Source: an uncultured Eubacteriales bacterium
GTDB taxonomy: Bacteria > Bacillota > Clostridia > Lachnospirales > Anaerotignaceae
Reading direction: 5' to 3'
Assembly: GCA_959604475.1 (NCBI GenBank)
Contig: CAUHBX010000044.1
Location: forward strand, 1 to 7,171
Length of the DNA stretch: 7,171 nt
The translations under genes and the position numbers were made by a program. Position 1 is the stretch's first letter; each line of letters starts with the position of its first letter. Positions 5,849 to 7,171 of this stretch are shown here, piece by piece. The notes under the pieces are model-generated. The model saw only the letters and a list, made by a program, of their open reading frames with translations. It made no database searches and was not told where the DNA came from.

Positions 5849-7171
5849 ATGCACAACGGTATGAAAACGAGCATGAAAAGGGTATTTTGGATATTAGCTG
5901 TCCTATTTTTCCTTGTGCTCGCAACGATGTTCAAACTTGTTGCCTATGACAGACAGACTATAGCAGCCAACAGCTATAATGCAAGATTAGGCTTTGGAAA
6001 TGAAGATTTCAAGCGCGGAAGTATTTATGATTCAGAAGGAAACATAATGGCTGAAAGCGTTAAAACAGAAAATGGGTATGACAGAGAATACCCATACGGA
6101 AAGGCTGCCGCTCATATAACTGGCTATATCGGAGCAGGGGCAGCGGGAATAGAGGCTGTGGAAAACTTCAACCTTCTTGGGCTTGACAATGAGATAAGCC
6201 AAAGAGTTAAAAATATTTTTTCGGGAAATGAGCTTACAGGTGATGATGTTTATCTTACTATAGATATGGATATTCAGAAGCTTGCTTATGAACTTTTAGG
6301 AAAAAACAAGGGAGCAGCTGTTGTTATGGACCCAACAACCGGCGGTATTATTGCGATGGCATCAACACCGTCTTTCGACCCAAATACGGTCAGCGAGGAT
6401 TGGAATGAGCTTTCAACAGATGAAAACAGCCCTATGCTCAACAGAGCGACACAGGGACTTTATCCTCCTGGTTCAACATTTAAAATAGTAACAGCGCTTA
6501 CTTCAATGAGGAATATGGACGATTTGGACAGCTTTGTCTTTGACTGTGAGGGCGAGGTGAAACTGGGCGATAAAATCATACACTGCTTTAATTCAAAAGT
6601 CCACGGAATTGTATCAATAGATGATGCTATGGCCTATTCATGCAATTGTACATTTGCATCTTTAGGTGAAAAAGCAGGGGCTGCAAATTTAAGGGCCACT
6701 GCCGATTCATTGCATATGAATTCTGACATGAGCTTTGACCTTCCGCTGTCAGACAGCATTGTATCACTGACAAGGTTTTCAAATTCCAGTGAACTTGCAG
6801 AAACGTCAATAGGACAGGGAAAAACTCTTGTTACCCCTTTATATATGGCTATGCTGATATCTTCTGTAGCAAATGACGGAGCCATGATGCAGCCATATAT
6901 GGTAGAAAAAATAACTGACGGAAACGGTAATACAAAATCAACAACAATACCTAAGATTTATGATACAGTAATGACGGGAGCTGAAGCAGAAAGACTTACT
7001 CAGATGCTGACAGAGGTCATAAACAGAGGTACAGGAACTGCCGCAAAGCTTAAAGGCTATCAGGCAGCAGGAAAGACAGGAACCGCTGAAAACGCGAAAG
7101 AATATGACCACAGCTGGTTTGTGGGATTCGCCTCAACTGATAATCCCCAGGTAGCTGTAGCTGTTATACTT
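5849..7171 (+). CDS. Class B penicillin-binding protein (PbpA-like transpeptidase), 3' end outside window
   Basis: This is the crosslinking partner expected beside a SEDS glycosyltransferase: a membrane-anchored DD-transpeptidase acting outside the membrane. The open frame runs to the window edge, giving 441 residues without a stop. A short basic cytoplasmic start is followed by one membrane anchor (about residues 12-31). A short N-terminal domain contains RGSIYDSEG (56-64), the usual RG.I.D..G motif. The transpeptidase domain starts near 155 (GAAVVMDPTTGGIIAMAS). Catalytic motifs are all present: STFK (Ser209, Lys212), SCN (264-266) and KTGT (409-412). The N-terminal domain is only about 120 residues, as in mycobacterial PbpA (about 490 residues in all), so perhaps 40-50 residues are missing on the right. 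GGAG at 5838-5841 is 7 bases before ATG 5849. ATG 5844 is in another frame and stops at once. The 15-base gap to the SEDS gene implies one operon. I leave the symbol empty because pbpA is used for several unrelated classes. Confidence 0.93.
   Translation, partial: MHNGMKTSMKRVFWILAVLFFLVLATMFKLVAYDRQTIAANSYNARLGFGNEDFKRGSIYDSEGNIMAESVKTENGYDREYPYGKAAAHITGYIGAGAAGIEAVENFNLLGLDNEISQRVKNIFSGNELTGDDVYLTIDMDIQKLAYELLGKNKGAAVVMDPTTGGIIAMASTPSFDPNTVSEDWNELSTDENSPMLNRATQGLYPPGSTFKIVTALTSMRNMDDLDSFVFDCEGEVKLGDKIIHCFNSKVHGIVSIDDAMAYSCNCTFASLGEKAGAANLRATADSLHMNSDMSFDLPLSDSIVSLTRFSNSSELAETSIGQGKTLVTPLYMAMLISSVANDGAMMQPYMVEKITDGNGNTKSTTIPKIYDTVMTGAEAERLTQMLTEVINRGTGTAAKLKGYQAAGKTGTAENAKEYDHSWFVGFASTDNPQVAVAVIL

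Noticed and set aside
6072..6095. 8 bp inverted repeat ATGGGTAT / ATACCCAT inside the PBP gene
   Set aside because: It lies within coding sequence (around NGYDREYPYG) with no T tract or other signal. A single 8 bp repeat of this kind can occur by chance.
1..7171. CRISPR array, tRNA/rRNA, insertion sequence, phage or toxin-antitoxin module
   Set aside because: No repeated spacer pattern, tRNA- or rRNA-like sequence, transposase or terminal repeats, or small paired genes were seen. Coding sequence fills nearly the entire window, and the gaps are under 100 bases.

Overview
The window is a compact, all-forward-strand chromosomal segment from a low-GC Gram-positive bacterium, most likely a member of the Clostridia (Lachnospiraceae-like). 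The evidence is AT-leaning codon use with many AGA arginine codons, strong AGGAGG-type ribosome binding sites, a ZapA with a long coiled coil, and a long U32 protein followed by an FtsW/RodA-family gene and a short class B PBP gene. The family-level assignment is inference and was not tested by a search. Nothing points to a phage, plasmid, insertion sequence, CRISPR array or RNA gene.

Layout. Bases 1-374 hold the 3' end of ftsZ, including the linker and the conserved C-terminal tail. A hairpin at 402-430 probably terminates it. A 302-residue ketopantoate-reductase-family protein (453-1361) follows with its own strong ribosome binding site. A 93-base gap contains a candidate extended -10 promoter, then zapA (1455-1910). 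A 97-base gap, mostly filled by a long composite hairpin (1917-1979), leads to an 806-residue U32/DUF3656-family protein (2008-4428). Seven bases later comes a 465-residue FtsW/RodA-family SEDS glycosyltransferase (4436-5833). Fifteen bases after that comes a class B penicillin-binding protein (5849 to beyond the right edge; 441 residues visible, all three transpeptidase motifs present).

How the genes work together. FtsZ forms the division ring and ZapA bundles its filaments. The SEDS protein polymerises glycan and its cognate bPBP crosslinks it. The SEDS-bPBP pair resembles the actinobacterial rodA-pbpA pair more than the classical ftsW/ftsI genes: the SEDS protein carries about 100 extra N-terminal residues and the PBP has a short N-terminal domain. 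The U32 protein sits between zapA and the SEDS gene and is tightly linked to the latter. By family it is a candidate RNA-hydroxylation (RlhA-like) enzyme rather than a proven protease. The ketopantoate-reductase-like gene has no evident link to division.

I did not find a previously undescribed system. The points most worth a second look are a small hairpin exactly between the Shine-Dalgarno sequence and the start codon of the SEDS gene, an apparent internal duplication in the U32 protein with a second cysteine cluster, the composite hairpin in the zapA-U32 gap, and the loss of two expected active-site asparagines in the ketopantoate-reductase-like protein.
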